From contig NC_088310.1 of NCBI RefSeq assembly GCF_910592395.1, positions 11,541,501 to 11,605,500 of the forward strand: a stretch of 64,000 nt of DNA. The letters are read 5' to 3'. The stretch is from Lineus longissimus (Eukaryota; Nemertea; Pilidiophora; Heteronemertea; Lineidae). Position 1 is the stretch's first letter. Each line of letters begins with the position of its first letter. Below, one piece after another: positions 49,078 to 60,007 of the stretch. Under the pieces are notes generated by a model, which made no database searches, had not been told where the DNA came from, and saw only the letters and a list, made by a program, of their open reading frames with translations. Position numbers and translations under genes: made by a program.

Positions 49078-49230
49078 TTTGTTCTGCCGTGTCTGTGGGC
49101 ACGGATGTCGTTTGCTCTACATAACATCCGAGGTGTGGGCAACCCTCAGGAAGTATACCTCCGATCAGCCTTGTGTAGTCACCATCTCGATAGAGACGCC
49201 GTGTGCTTTATCGATACGCATGTGTAGGAC
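49078..49230 (+). CDS. Candidate second exon, putative zinc-binding segment
   Basis: The acceptor GTTTTTCTCGCAATTAG is followed in phase by codons for Leu-Phe-CRVCGHGC then RLLYITSEVWATLRKYTSDQ, closing at the TGA near 49230. CxxCxxxC spacing and a following Trp suggest a small zinc site. Joined with 48186-48391 it would give a protein of about 120 residues. The link rests only on phase compatibility and splice-site quality. Confidence 0.3.
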
Positions 49231-49379
49231 ATGACTCCAGTAAGTGCTTACCTACATCGGAAAGTATTCCATGTTGACCCTGTTAACGATTAGGGTCAAC
49301 CCTACTTGCTTTAAGGTTCCAATATAAGGGTTGACATCAGATCGTTTGAAGTCAAATGCTTATACATTCAGTTTACACA

Positions 49380-50000
49380 TTATGAGACTTGCTCGCATGA
49401 ATCTGTCTTTACAGGAAGCCAATGGTAGCTTGGCGAATCTAGTTGAATTGCACTACAGTATGTATATATCACAGGCAATCTCCACAGGCGGCTTAGTCCT
49501 CTTATAACTAGCACAGTTAGAGTTCCTGAAAGGATATTCCTATCGGGATTGCTCTTCATGGAGTATAACACGTTTGCCAACCCTACTTTGTAACAAAAGT
49601 CTTCCACAAGATAATGGCAGAGTAACTCACCGAAATCTTGAGTCGCCTTTATTTTGGCCGCCGGCAACCTCTCGGACTGAGAATAATCAACCCGAATACT
49701 ACGCAGCGACATCGTCCTGACTATTTCCAGTAACATGAATTTACAATACCCGAAGATGGACACATTTTTGCGTGGCAGGGCAACGGAAACCTTAGCAAGC
49801 ACCATCCCGAAGGATTCAGAAAGCCAATCAAAGAAATGGCCGACAGGCGAATCTGGCGCGACGACGATGATCAAAAGCGGAAAAACGATCCACCTTGCAG
49901 GTGATACTGATTCGCACGCCGCAGCCACATATATTCGAGCGTTAAGCTCGCCGCTACTGATGGCTGTTAGAAGTAGAGATGATGCTTTTGAAAACGCCAT
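49380..50000 (-). other. Longest unassigned ORF in the intron (206 codons, minus) with an alternative + strand exon
   Basis: An uninterrupted minus-strand frame of 206 codons covers locally GC-richer DNA; it has no domain that I recognise and no clear signal peptide. On the + strand the same DNA offers an exon-like frame beginning after the acceptor CTATTTCCAG at 49721-49730 and ending at the TAA near 50005 (polar: SESQSKKWPTGESGATT). Only one can be real, if either. The + frame has the better splice signal and would fit as a last exon of the candidate nested gene. Confidence 0.3.
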
Positions 50001-50009
50001 AGTCTAAAA

Positions 50010-51491
50010 TTTAAATTATGACTGTCATGAGCCCATGCACTACGAAAAAACTTTTGTTGGAACACAAAGGTCACAATTCCAGTATTGCGTTCATCGAGAC
50101 GCCTCGAAAAAGGATCATAGGCCACTAGATTCCATCATCAGCGAATTAGATCAAACTGGTTAATGCATTCGATATCGATCAACACTTATTGCGCACGAAC
50201 GAACCTGATATTTTCGAGGTCAATTAGCAGCGCAAAAATTTTCCAGTTACTTTTCAGCCTTCCATTTAATTCTCTGTCGCTCTTGCGATACACTTCTCCC
50301 GAGAGACCCCGTTTAATCACTTCGATAGCGATGTGACTCAATGAATTAATGCAAGCGAAACATGGAATTCTCCGAGCCAGTAGTTAGGCATCCCTCGTTA
50401 GTATAGTTACATTCATACACAACTGGGATTGGTGAATAAATGAATGAAATGCAATCACATAAACGGTGTGTTATTGAAATAAGTATGCCTGCTGGTGTGG
50501 GTAGGTGACAGTAGACTAGCCAAGTGAATTTATTGAACGTCCGGCCAAAGAATGCAGTTATGGATCGGGTTATTCAGAGAAAAACAACTTGATTCCGAAC
50601 TTCAAGATTTATCCGAGAGACAGAGACTAAAACAATACTCGCCCCTCTTATCCTGGTATCAGCTATTGGGACTTTTCAAGTCAACCTCATGCATTTACAT
50701 TAGGGAGAAAATGGAAAATGTCTGACATTTTTGTCCTAATTCTGCTAATCAGGGAGATATTCTGGAATTGTTTACCGTAATGAGCGATAGAAAGGAACTA
50801 CAAACTTCATCTGCTGGTTTTCCTTGCTGCAACCATGAACATGCCATATTTATCGTTTGATCTTCGTTAAAAAAAGGTATCCAGTAGAAGTGGCCCTTTG
50901 ATTTGAATTTCACCGGCTATTTATTATACTGGTATATACCCTGTGTGTTGTTACGGCGCCCTGAAGCTTAAATATTGTTACTTGTTATCCATTTGGAACG
51001 ATCTTTGATTGACCCAAGACCTTGGTGTCAAACACGTACGAGAAACCTTGTGTTGCACAGGGCCTGTTACATTGTCACTTAATGGGCCATAATACCTAGG
51101 GTAATTAGCCATTCACATCATCACTTTATATCGCTAAGTTTAAGAAACGATAATCGAAAAGTTGTGCATCGTTCCGCAGTGGCGGCCATTATAAAATTCA
51201 AAATGGTCAGAGGGCACTCTAAAGTGCCATTCATTCCTAAATTGAATGGAAAGGCATAGAATTTACTTTTCAGCCCACCCTTCTATGATTACTTTTATTG
51301 TTATTTATCACATCCTTCGACTAAATGTTATGCAGCAACCAAATCAATACTTGGTTTGCATTATTGAAATAATGTATTAGTCGATCCACAAGCTAGGTGA
51401 TTGAGTAGCTAGAGCTGATGTGATGACGACCTCTTTCTCCGAATGAATGTCCTTCCAAAGGATAAAGTATTCATTGCGATGAAAACAGTAC
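50010..51491. other. Intronic sequence, nothing recognised
   Basis: No ORF or repeat supported. Confidence 0.5.
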
Positions 51492-51656
51492 GGGCCAAAT
51501 TCATAGAGGGCGTTTAGCTTAAAACAGCGTTTAACTACTGAATAGACATACTCAGGTCCTTTATGTAAATCTTCACAGAATATGAATAGGCCCTGAAACT
51601 GATTAGGGAGAAGTTACACACGTCTAACCCTTAAAAGCCCTTTATGAATTTAGCCC
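51492..51656. mobile_element. MITE with 20-bp terminal inverted repeats and 3-bp TAC duplication
   Basis: The 165-bp element starts GGGCCAAATTCATAGAGGGC and ends with the complement of GGGCTAAATTCATAAAGGGC (18 of 20 match). TAC flanks both ends (51489-51491 and 51657-51659). Three-base duplications and GGGCC-type ends fit the PIF/Harbinger superfamily. No coding content. Confidence 0.88.
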
Positions 51657-53514
51657 TACATGTACGTGATATATGCGTAATTTATTTGGCATTGAAGGTT
51701 AGCACTGGTAATAAGTATAATACTTTCTCCCAATAGTTATTTTAAAGGTAACTTTAACATAATCCTTTACCTCCAGACAATGAGTTAGCAAGTGATAGTT
51801 TTGCTTACCTGTCGTGAATGGATAAGAGACTGTTATGTGTAACACGTTCCCGAAGAAGAAGATTCCTGATTTTTTTAGCTAGTGTCGCAAAGCTGTGTGA
51901 TGTCTCAGTGCATTTGACGGGTTCAACCGATTGACGGAACGGAGGGAATGGACTATACACTGACGGGCTTGCTAGGCGTTATATACTTTCAGGGTGATTT
52001 TATATAAAGTGATTTTACGTCGTGTCATGATCAAAACCTTACTGTTGATCTGCACACTCAGAAATCTACGGTCTAGTTTGCGGCGTAGGGCTTTTCAGTT
52101 TGATTATTGAATGTTTTAGTTGTGTAGTTGGCCTACTTTGTGGTTATGGGCTTGTTTTACATGGCTCTGGCCTGGCTTTTTAATGGTATGGCGAATGCCG
52201 TTTTTAAAACACTGCCGGTAAACAGTTGTTCGACAATGTAAATGACTGTTATTTCGGCATGTGTTCGGCGGGGATGGCATGCCAAACATGAATGGGCCCG
52301 CGTCCTGTGCAGCCTGATATCCCTGCAGGAGTCTCTTGGCCATGTTGGCCGTTTAAGTGCTCATGTGATTACAATGAAGAGCAGTGCTGCTTCTGCTACT
52401 TAGTTTATAGTACAACATTGAGCTGATATTTCTTATAGAAGTTAGTGTGTAGTTGCTCTCTGGCTGACTGTGTCGAGTGGCTTGCATCAGATATATTTTT
52501 TTTCCTGACTAAACTGATTGTTTGAAGGTTTGCAAATGCACATCGACACACATGTTTAACATGGACACTTGATTATCAAACTAGACACCTAAAGTTCGCA
52601 CTAGATATAAGACAATGAGAGTATGATAGCCGACGGCGATTCGATTCGAGATTACTTCCCAAAATGATTTGAAATGAATTCATTGTTTAGCACTACTTAG
52701 ACCAACATACATTTTGTTACTCAAACCAAAGGTTTTATTTTGTAAACCATTTGTTGATTTAAAAACTAGGGCAACATACAGATTTATTCATTAATACCAT
52801 GGGAATTTGCAGGGACGTAGCTAGCTTTTCGGTCGGGATTATCGGAGGGGAGGCAAAATGACGCTCTATACTTTTTTTCGGTCAAACATGGTCAAAAACA
52901 CATTTTGGTTGACTTCAACTTGCCCCTTCCCCTTCCTCCGTAAGATACACCCAGGGTTTGTGCACGCCCGTGTGGTTCTAAAATCACACGAAGTAGGCAT
53001 TTTTATTTTCCTCAGCATCATATCTTTTTCCAACCACTGACTTAGCCTGTACGCGCATGATTCCTGTCCGGAAAAAAAATTGCAAAAAATCATGGCCGTC
53101 ACTGCAAGCGCAGATACTATCATAGACAGTTATATTAGTCAACTGCACGTTCGCGGGATAGACCAGGACAGACAAATTATTCGCATTCCATAAGTTTGCG
53201 GATTCCGAAAAAGAATATTTTGTTGTGGTTTGAAGATAGATTTTTGATATGACTTGTTCCGAATTTCTTGGCGTTTGGACGATGATTTTAACTTCAAAAA
53301 CACAAGTTTGGAACAGATTTGCTAGAGTTGGCGTGAATAAACATGACGTTTGAAGAATAAGGTTTGTAGTTCGGGTAGATGTTATACTCCTATCTGCTTC
53401 CTAGGCTGTAGGTCTTGGTTTTCGGTTTGAATAACATCGTGCCGGGTAACCGGGACACTTACAAATAAGAAAAAGCGGCACATAGTAAAGTTTACGGTAG
53501 TATATAGTGTAAAA
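51657..53514. other. Intronic sequence, no gene recognised
   Basis: At 52129-52231 (+) a TAG-acceptor-like site is followed by a frame with a membrane-helix-like stretch (YFVVMGLFYMALAWLF) ending at a GTAAAC donor-like site; it is too short to identify. Otherwise nothing. Confidence 0.4.
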
Positions 53515-53526
53515 GGGGGGGGGGGG
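53515..53526. repeat. Poly(G) tract, 12 bases
   Basis: Uninterrupted G run after TAAAA. Confidence 0.9.
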
Positions 53527-53954
53527 TTGCAGAGGGACAGAAAAAAACAAGTAGACATAAGATGGCGAATAATGGCAAAGGCAATGAGCCTCGAACTGAG
53601 AAAGTGACGTAGGAAGTAAGGCCAAATGGTGGCAAATATAAATTGAAGACGGGAGCGCCGACATGACTGTCACGATATCATGATGCAATGACTGACTATA
53701 ACACTGTGTAAAAAAACATGATTTGAAATCATGAACTTTAAGTTAAAGTTTTTCTGTTTTCCTAGTTTAGAATCACGAGCATGTGTAGAGTTTTTGCTCA
53801 GAAATAAACGTGCTTGTTTAAATGTCAAGATGTATCATTTGAGGAAATTAGTCAAATGCTCATCGAGATAATTTCTAATAATTTAGGTCCCCAGTTCGCG
53901 CCTCATATTCACCAAGGTGATCAGTCGTCTCACTAAGGACTACTGGCATTATTA

Positions 53955-54478
53955 CTGACAATATTACCCTGCTGTCGGCTACCCATTCACCTCCTATTCT
54001 ACACAGTTTCCAACGACAATATTGCACAAAAAGGAAAAATAAAAAATCTGACTTTTCCGATATTGACTACGACTTGACCCGAGTTAGCTCTCCATGCATC
54101 GATCCTTTCCATGTTAAACGATGCACTAATAATTATAAGTTGCTTCCTGGAGCCATGGATCTACCCTGTGACGTCTTGGTTTAGATATAGACTTTGCCGA
54201 CATCACGCTGATTGCGCTTGATTACCCAGCTACGTACTGCGACAATAATGGAAATGGCGTTGTGTCGTAATAGCGGGGTGACGTGAACTCATGTAGCGGG
54301 AAAGGTATTTCGCGCCAGGACTTGTGTGTACTAAAAAAAGAATAACGCTTTTTCCTTCCAAATGTATCTAAGAGCTGAAACAAAATTGGAAAAGCATCAA
54401 ACACGTTCAGAAAAATAGTTTACTGATGAACCAACAGAAGAACAACCATACTGCAGTGAAAAGCCGCCTATTCCTTTA
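53955..54478 (-). repeat. Repeat family F, copy C
   Basis: Near-full-length match to copy A in opposite orientation, from CTGTCGGCTACCCATTCACC to AAGCCGCCTATTCCTTTA. It contains the uninterrupted site GACTTGACCCGAGTTAGCTC (about 54071), which corresponds to the integration site of the 995-bp palindromic element in copy D. Confidence 0.85.
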
Positions 54479-55548
54479 AACTGTACTCTGCGGGATTTTG
54501 TTGGTCCCACCTGTATTTCATGATAAAACTGAATTACTGATGATAATTCATCAAAGAATTACAAATATCACAGTTATTGTCGGGCACTTCGGTGGATAAT
54601 CATCGTGCTTTGTTTGCAATAAGCGATGTAAACGTACATTAATCATCATCCGGTCGTTACTCATGGATTAGAAAACAGTCTAGTGTCAGGTTAACGACTG
54701 AGAGTTTCTCTTGTGAAAGGTCAGCTTTGTTTCTCGTTGGTAATCGTAGGCGAGGAGAATAAATAAAAACTACCTGCCAGCAAAATACGGGCAGGTTGAA
54801 GTGAGCTGCAAATTGCAATGGACTAATTGAATTCAACTGCAATAGAAATTATCAAATGCAATACTAATTTAGAGAATGCATGCTGTTCGAGCGCACATGT
54901 GCGCTAGTGAAATATATGGTTGACCGTGTTAATCCAAACAATTTTTATTCAGTGTTGTGGCTATTGAAAAAAGTCAACTCCTTTTAGAGAAAAGCAACAA
55001 GCCAAAAAGACCCTTCAGACACGCAGATAAAGTGCGGATAGGTTGATCAATTGGCCGTTGCCAAAGTTCCCTAGGTCATTCTTCCACTGACTGATTGGTG
55101 ATGCACCCCCCCCCCCCCCCCATCACCGCTCGAATCATCACTATATTCTAAAAGATACCTCCAGCCCCGATTCAGATTCAGGATATGATAGACACTTATG
55201 TCATGTGCGTATTTGTCTGACTTAACATGCGTTGTAGTCCTGCTATCGAAGGCGGGTACGCAACCATTGACAATTTATTGATCACTTCAATATAAGTATT
55301 TCGTAAGCGTAACCCTTGTCTCCTGCAACACAAAGCTGGATAACCGATCTAACACCGGTGTAACATCTGTGGTTGTTTCCCATGTGTCAGTGTTTCCAAA
55401 CAATAGGCAGCTAGAGAGACCACGACTTTTCAATAGGGGGGATACACAGAAAAACTTGTCAATCTATTTTTGAGCGTTCCCAAATAATGAGGGGAAACAC
55501 TCAAAAACATTACACCGGATCATGATCTCTTGGCATGACCGCCCCCTG
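54479..55548. other. Intronic sequence with poly(C) tract and a perfect 16-bp palindrome
   Basis: AGCGCACATGTGCGCT (54890-54905) is a perfect palindrome. A 16-base C run occupies 55106-55121. No gene recognised. Confidence 0.6.
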
Positions 55549-55630
55549 CACAATGCACATTGAACAGGCCAAGGCCCTTTCATACCAGATTGGCATTGCC
55601 TGTCATTCTGAACCCTTGCTGTAAAATCGA
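55549..55630 (-). repeat. Inverted relative of the repeat at 58951-59046
   Basis: CAATGCACATTGAACAGGCC and TGTCATTCTGAACCCTTGCT are the reverse-complement counterparts of blocks at 58951-59046, with about 17 bp missing between them here. The 58.9-kb copy is open on the minus strand for 62 codons (includes IEQAKAFAFLIGHLRDYLPV), suggesting an old coding repeat. Confidence 0.7.
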
Positions 55631-57040
55631 CACAAAAAAAACGACAAGGGTATGAGATGATGTCGTGTTCATCAGAAATGTAAGACAACTTGGTGTCGCC
55701 ACCCTATTGGCTGTCTCGATTGAACAATGTTGAATGGCATCAAACGACAAAAGTCTTTACATCTTGCGGTTTATCATAATAAGCCCTCGAGGAGACGCCA
55801 TTGCATATCGCTTTGGTCGAAAAATTAAATGTAGCATCGTCTAATAGTCCGATTTCGGCTGCAACACTGTCTCAACAATGTGAGTCCAGATACGCACATG
55901 TTCTTTTTGGTATTTTTTTATCTCATGGCTGAGCTGACCGCCGCTTGAGTCGGATTTCCCCCATCGTCTTTTATCTTCGAACATGCAATCAATGGCGTTA
56001 TGGCTATCATAGATTATCAGTTGTGCTTCGAAAACAAATGTGGCTGGTTATGTGGGATATTTTTGTTTGAATCCGACAAAACATGAGCTTTTTCCCTGGA
56101 TTTCAGTGACCTCGGGCATGAAATAAACCTGGTTTCTTTTGCCTGATATTTTCATCTGATCGGACATTTCCCGAGCAATTCGTCACGTCGCTTTAGTCTC
56201 AACCATTTTGTCTGTCCCGCGCATGTTTACAATGACAAACATGCCTGAACCATATGACAGGTTCATGCAAGGAAAAAATGGCGCCGTTTTTCAGTCAAGG
56301 TTTTCTCGGTTCATTTAATATACTTTGGGGACATACTTTATTTTAAATAAGCCCCCATAATTTGTTTTTTGCCGAGATTATCAGGTAATTATTGGCGTTT
56401 ACACGAATCACACGAAGTTCATTATGACTATGTCCGGGAATGTTTTGGATGGCACAGTCACGTGGAATTTCGCGAATGTATTGGTTGATGCCATCATCTA
56501 ACCCTCTTATTTCCTGAAGAGGTTTTTCCAGAGGTTATGTCGGCCGCCGTTCTTTGTCAGTGTCGGACTGGCTGCTCTGATGTGTATGAATCACCTCCTT
56601 TACAAGTCGTTCAACCTCACCTCGGTTCAACCCCCCGACAATGAAGCATAACTCATGTCAATTATATGTCCCGACCAACCAAGGCATTCGGGTACAGGCC
56701 ACAGCAAAGGATCGCAAGCTTTTCAATAAGTGCTCATATTTATCTAGAGTTTGAAGCTAAAACTTTGCGGACACAGTAGGAATTACGTTGGATTCGACTC
56801 ATTACGGGCAGCCACATCTTATCAAATGAAATAGTCAGAATTTATTGAATTTTTTTGCCAATATTGGTTTGTACTGATACTGATTATATAGGTGGCACAG
56901 GAAAATGACCATACTCGGAAAAACTGAAATGACGTTAGCTTCTTTGTTCAATAAGCTGGGGGAAGCTTGTTACTTATCACCTTATACGTGTTCACCGCGC
57001 GCGGTTGATGAGTATATTTACTACGTTTGTCTACTTCCAG
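55631..57040. other. Intronic sequence before the second globin exon
   Basis: No gene recognised. Small inverted strings near 56222-56270 (GCATGTTTAC / GACAAACATGC; CTGAACC / GGTTCATG) are minor. Confidence 0.5.
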
Positions 57041-57278
57041 ATTTTTCCGCAACAATCCGGACTTCCAGAATATGTTTGAAAACTTCAACCTCCAGAATCT
57101 GAATGACGAAGAATTGATGTTTTCAGACGTGGTGTTTGAGACACACGCCGTTGCAGTATTCAACACATTCGATGAAGTATTCGCCAATGTAGAGAATGTG
57201 GATGTAGCCATAAAGGCACTCCATCAAGCAGGGATGATGCACACTAAAATACAAAATTTTAAGCCAGAATACTTTGAG
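57041..57278 (+). CDS. Globin gene, second coding exon (haem pocket, C to G helices)
   Basis: An acceptor CTACTTCCAG at 57031-57040 is followed by A, which completes AGA (Arg59) with the AG of the first exon; the frame is then open to the donor GAG|GTAAGG after 57278 (phase 0, globin position G7.0). In joined numbering: Asn-Asn-Pro65-Asp precedes the CD-corner Phe74, distal His94 (E7) and Val98 (E11) follow, and proximal His126 (F8) sits eight residues before Pro134 in FKPEYFE. The His-His spacing of 32 equals that of cytoglobin (81/113). Both iron ligands are present, so the product should bind haem. There is no intron at E10 as reported in vertebrate globin X. The remaining G/H helices must be on downstream exon(s); I found none by eye up to 64000. 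Confidence 0.9.
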
Positions 57279-58056
57279 GTAAGGTAATAATCCCAAATCT
57301 CGATTGACCTGGTGTTGATTGTGCGAACAAAAAGTATTTTTTGTTCAGACCTTGGATAATATTTGTGATGACAGTTGTATGTCTGTACAAAGCTAGATAT
57401 TAGGCGAGGACCCCGAAGGCCACAAATTAAAAACGGTTAAAAGAGCGAAGCTACAAAGATCTGACGTGGCTAAAAGAGGAAATTCCCTTGAAACTAGTTG
57501 ATGCCAGACGGAAATGTTAAGAAAACACCCAACGTTGCCAGCCTATATAGTCTGGATAAGATATGGGTGATGAACTACATATTCTGCAAGAATTTGGTCT
57601 CACAAAATGTAGGCTCAATATGTATTTTGGGGCCAATAGTTTGATAAAATTATGACGCTACCACTCCACTTGAATATTAAGATTATTCATGCAAAATTAA
57701 TATTTCATGTTAAGACCTTACTATGAAATTTAATGCGAGTCCACGCACGCGCATAACGCTATCTAACCAGAATGTGAAGTCCGGCTCGCAAAGTTGCGGT
57801 TTCCAAAAGGCCGATTGGCGTGATACATATTTAGTTATGTACGCCATTTAGCTGGGCTTCAAAACGTTCGTCCCCGGGTTTGATTACCCGCTATGGTTAT
57901 GTTCTGAAATTTTCTTATTTTTTATTTTAATGCTTTGTAATCATCTGTAGTTTTATTTATCATAGAAAAGGCTTTACGCCAAAAATATTTGGCAGTGTCT
58001 TTTCCGTCTTGAGGTATTGTAAGTTTGAGTTCTGTACGTCGATTGTACGTCACGGG
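57279..58056 (+). other. Start of globin intron 2 (G7.0)
   Basis: Follows the donor GAG|GTAAGG. No exon with the expected globin G/H-helix pattern (a Trp-containing segment of about 45 residues after a phase 0 acceptor) was found by eye here or in the rest of the window. Confidence 0.6.
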
Positions 58057-58216
58057 TTTCTATCAATCCGGCTGATCGACACCCTCCAATCTACCGGTCA
58101 GACGTATACTTACTTCCCCAACTCAGATGACCCGACATAGCTCTATGCAGCCATGCAGTCACGGAAATTGTCAACCACTTCATCAAAAATGGAACTGGCA
58201 ATACAACTGATATCAT
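58057..58216. repeat. Direct repeat, first copy (about 160 bp)
   Basis: TTTCTATCAATCCGGCTGAT through CAACTGATATCATT is repeated at 59136-59296 with only about five differences. The copies lie 1.08 kb apart in the same orientation. Confidence 0.92.
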
Positions 58217-58950
58217 TTAAAAATTTCGGTTCCATTTGTAGTTAGTCGGGATTTTATTTGATGTATCTCGGGTAAAGATTGCGGTGAATTTTTCTCCACA
58301 TTGTCCCGTTAACATAACGATTTACGATTTGCGGTATGATTTCACGCGTGTTTGGTTTAGGCAGATAGTTTACACTTCATACACTGACAGCTGTTGGCTT
58401 TGGTCGATAGTATTACTGTATCATCGCTTGTATTGAACACGAAAAATGTCCATAGAAATATGGCGTCAACACCAATAACCTCAGTGTAAGCGACTCGAGC
58501 GCATGTCTTTCTTGTATGCCAGTTGTTATTCGAAACTTATTATCAGGGTTGGTCATTGACGTGGTGATATTCTATTTAATCTGTGCTCCAATCCGAATCG
58601 CCAGTGCCATCTAATGCCGGTGTGACAGCGGATATAGTCCCCCTGGAGTCATAGTCCGGTAGCATTGTATTTGACCAATTAAGCAGCATGATCTATTGTA
58701 CCGCTAACCCTAACCAAAACATATAGCAATGCGGGCTATTGTTACACGGACTATCAGCCCTAGGACTACTATCCCCGCCACACCGGCTGAACATGCTCTA
58801 GACTCACCGATCTAAGACCGTTTTGGATTATGCAAGCCAAGGCCCCGTAGTTATAATGCCTGTTGTCGTGCACTGCCATTCAACATTGTTTCATCGGGAT
58901 AGCCAAATTTTCTAAAATTTCTGATTGATCATCGATCATGACATCATGCC
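58217..58950. other. Sequence between direct repeats, nothing recognised
   Basis: No gene or RNA supported. Confidence 0.5.
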
Positions 58951-59068
58951 CGATTTCACAGCAAGCGTTCAGAATGACAGGCAGATAGTCCCTGAGGTGG
59001 CCAATCAGGAATGCAAAGGCCTTGGCCTGTTCAATGCGCATTGTACAGTACCCCCAGGTATATGGCAC
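58951..59068 (-). repeat. Coding-like repeat fragment, minus strand
   Basis: The minus-strand frame (58880-59068) starts MPYTWGYCTMRIEQAK and continues with LRDYLPVILNACCEIGHDVM. A diverged copy lies at 55549-55630. I take it as a fragment of a repeat family that once coded; the family is not identified. Confidence 0.45.
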
Positions 59069-59503
59069 GGCTTAACCCGCCGGCCATGAGGGAATTCCTT
59101 TATGATCGGTGACCGGCCATGAGGGAATTTCTTCATTTCTATCAATCCGGCTGATCGACACCCTCCAATCTACCGGTCAGACGTATACATACTTCCCCAA
59201 CTCAGATGACCCGACATAGCTCTCTGCAGTCATGCAGTCACGGAAACTGTCAACCACTTCATCAAAAATTGGACTGGCAATACAACTGATATCATTACCT
59301 TTGGATCGGTGACCGGCGCGTACAATACATCTGGCAGACCTTCCCACGCGATGCGAGCTCTGGATTTGTAGTTCGGTACTGAGACGCATGAAGCGCTAAG
59401 TAGGATCGCGGACGATCCATCTCTGTCCGAAGGGGGGAATGATGTATAGTACCAGGTATATGGCACGGCTTAACCCGCCGGCCAAGAGGGAATTCCTTTA
59501 TGG
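59055..59503. repeat. Direct repeat of a 49-bp block at 59055-59103 and 59452-59501
   Basis: CCAGGTATATGGCACGGCTT followed by AACCCGCCGGCCA and GAGGGAATTCCTTTATG occurs twice with one base difference. A further shared block, GGATCGGTGA(C/T)CGGCGCG with TACAATACA, lies at about 59302 and 59571. The region is a mosaic of duplicated pieces. Confidence 0.9.
59136..59296. repeat. Direct repeat, second copy (about 160 bp)
   Basis: Counterpart of 58057-58216, with differences such as CTCTGCAGTC for CTATGCAGCC. High identity suggests recent duplication. Confidence 0.92.
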
Positions 59504-59592
59504 CCCAGTGGTTGGCGCGTTGGTCCCAGAGTGGAAGTTAAGCAACGTTGAGCGCGGTCAACCTTCGGATCGGTGATCGGCGCGTACAATAC
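59501..59592 (+). repeat. SINE-like segment with tRNA/5S-type promoter strings
   Basis: TGGCCCAGTGGTTGGCGCG (59501-59519) resembles a tRNA A-box region. The following GTGGAAGTTAAGCAACGTTG (about 59531) and CGGATCGGTGATCGGC (about 59566) resemble the internal-control half of 5S rRNA (GGAAGCTAAGCA...GGATGGGTGACCGC). It does not fold as an intact tRNA or 5S gene, so I read it as a SINE head fragment. Confidence 0.45.
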
Positions 59593-60007
59593 ACGCATTG
59601 TGCTTGGGGAGGTTATGTTCAGAGATAATGAACGGGTGTTAGATCGGCGAGTCAAAAGTATATTCAAATGCCAGATGCCATCAGTTTAAAACATCAGAAT
59701 CGCCGATCGACATCACATCGATATGGTCATGTGATGATAAAGGATTGTGCGGATACGTATACAAAATGTACAGCCATCGAGTCTATCGATCGCAATAATC
59801 CATGGTATTCCTTTTGTTTGTTTGTTTTTCTTGATGAAATCAATAATTCAATTAATAACTGATTAAGGTATTTGAGGGTTGATTCAGCTGATAGTAATCA
59901 AATTATCGGTCTCACCTAACCGATCTGTCAGATTGAATGATGTAGCCGTCCTTAATATTAGTATTTTTGGCTTCCTAAAGCTCTAGTCAAAATAATCGAG
60001 TAAAACA
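59593..60007. other. Intergenic or intronic, nothing recognised
   Basis: No feature supported. Confidence 0.5.

Larger units (their letters stand above)
37597..57040 (+). other. Globin intron 1 (B12.2), 19.4 kb
   Basis: Inferred from phase-exact joining of the two globin exons and their continuity as a globin alignment (helix B continues without gap). It contains repeats S3, S4 and S5, a CRE/TATA block, two foldback elements, an MITE, repeat F copy C and unassigned ORFs at 48.2-50.0 kb. Confidence 0.8.

Noticed and set aside
57541-57655. Possible third globin exon (frame with Trp-Val-Met-Asn-Tyr)
   Set aside because: No acceptor in the required phase 0 and no match to the G/H helix pattern.
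59531-59592. 5S rRNA or tRNA gene
   Set aside because: Only short internal-control-like strings match; no complete fold or terminator, so treated as a SINE-like fragment.
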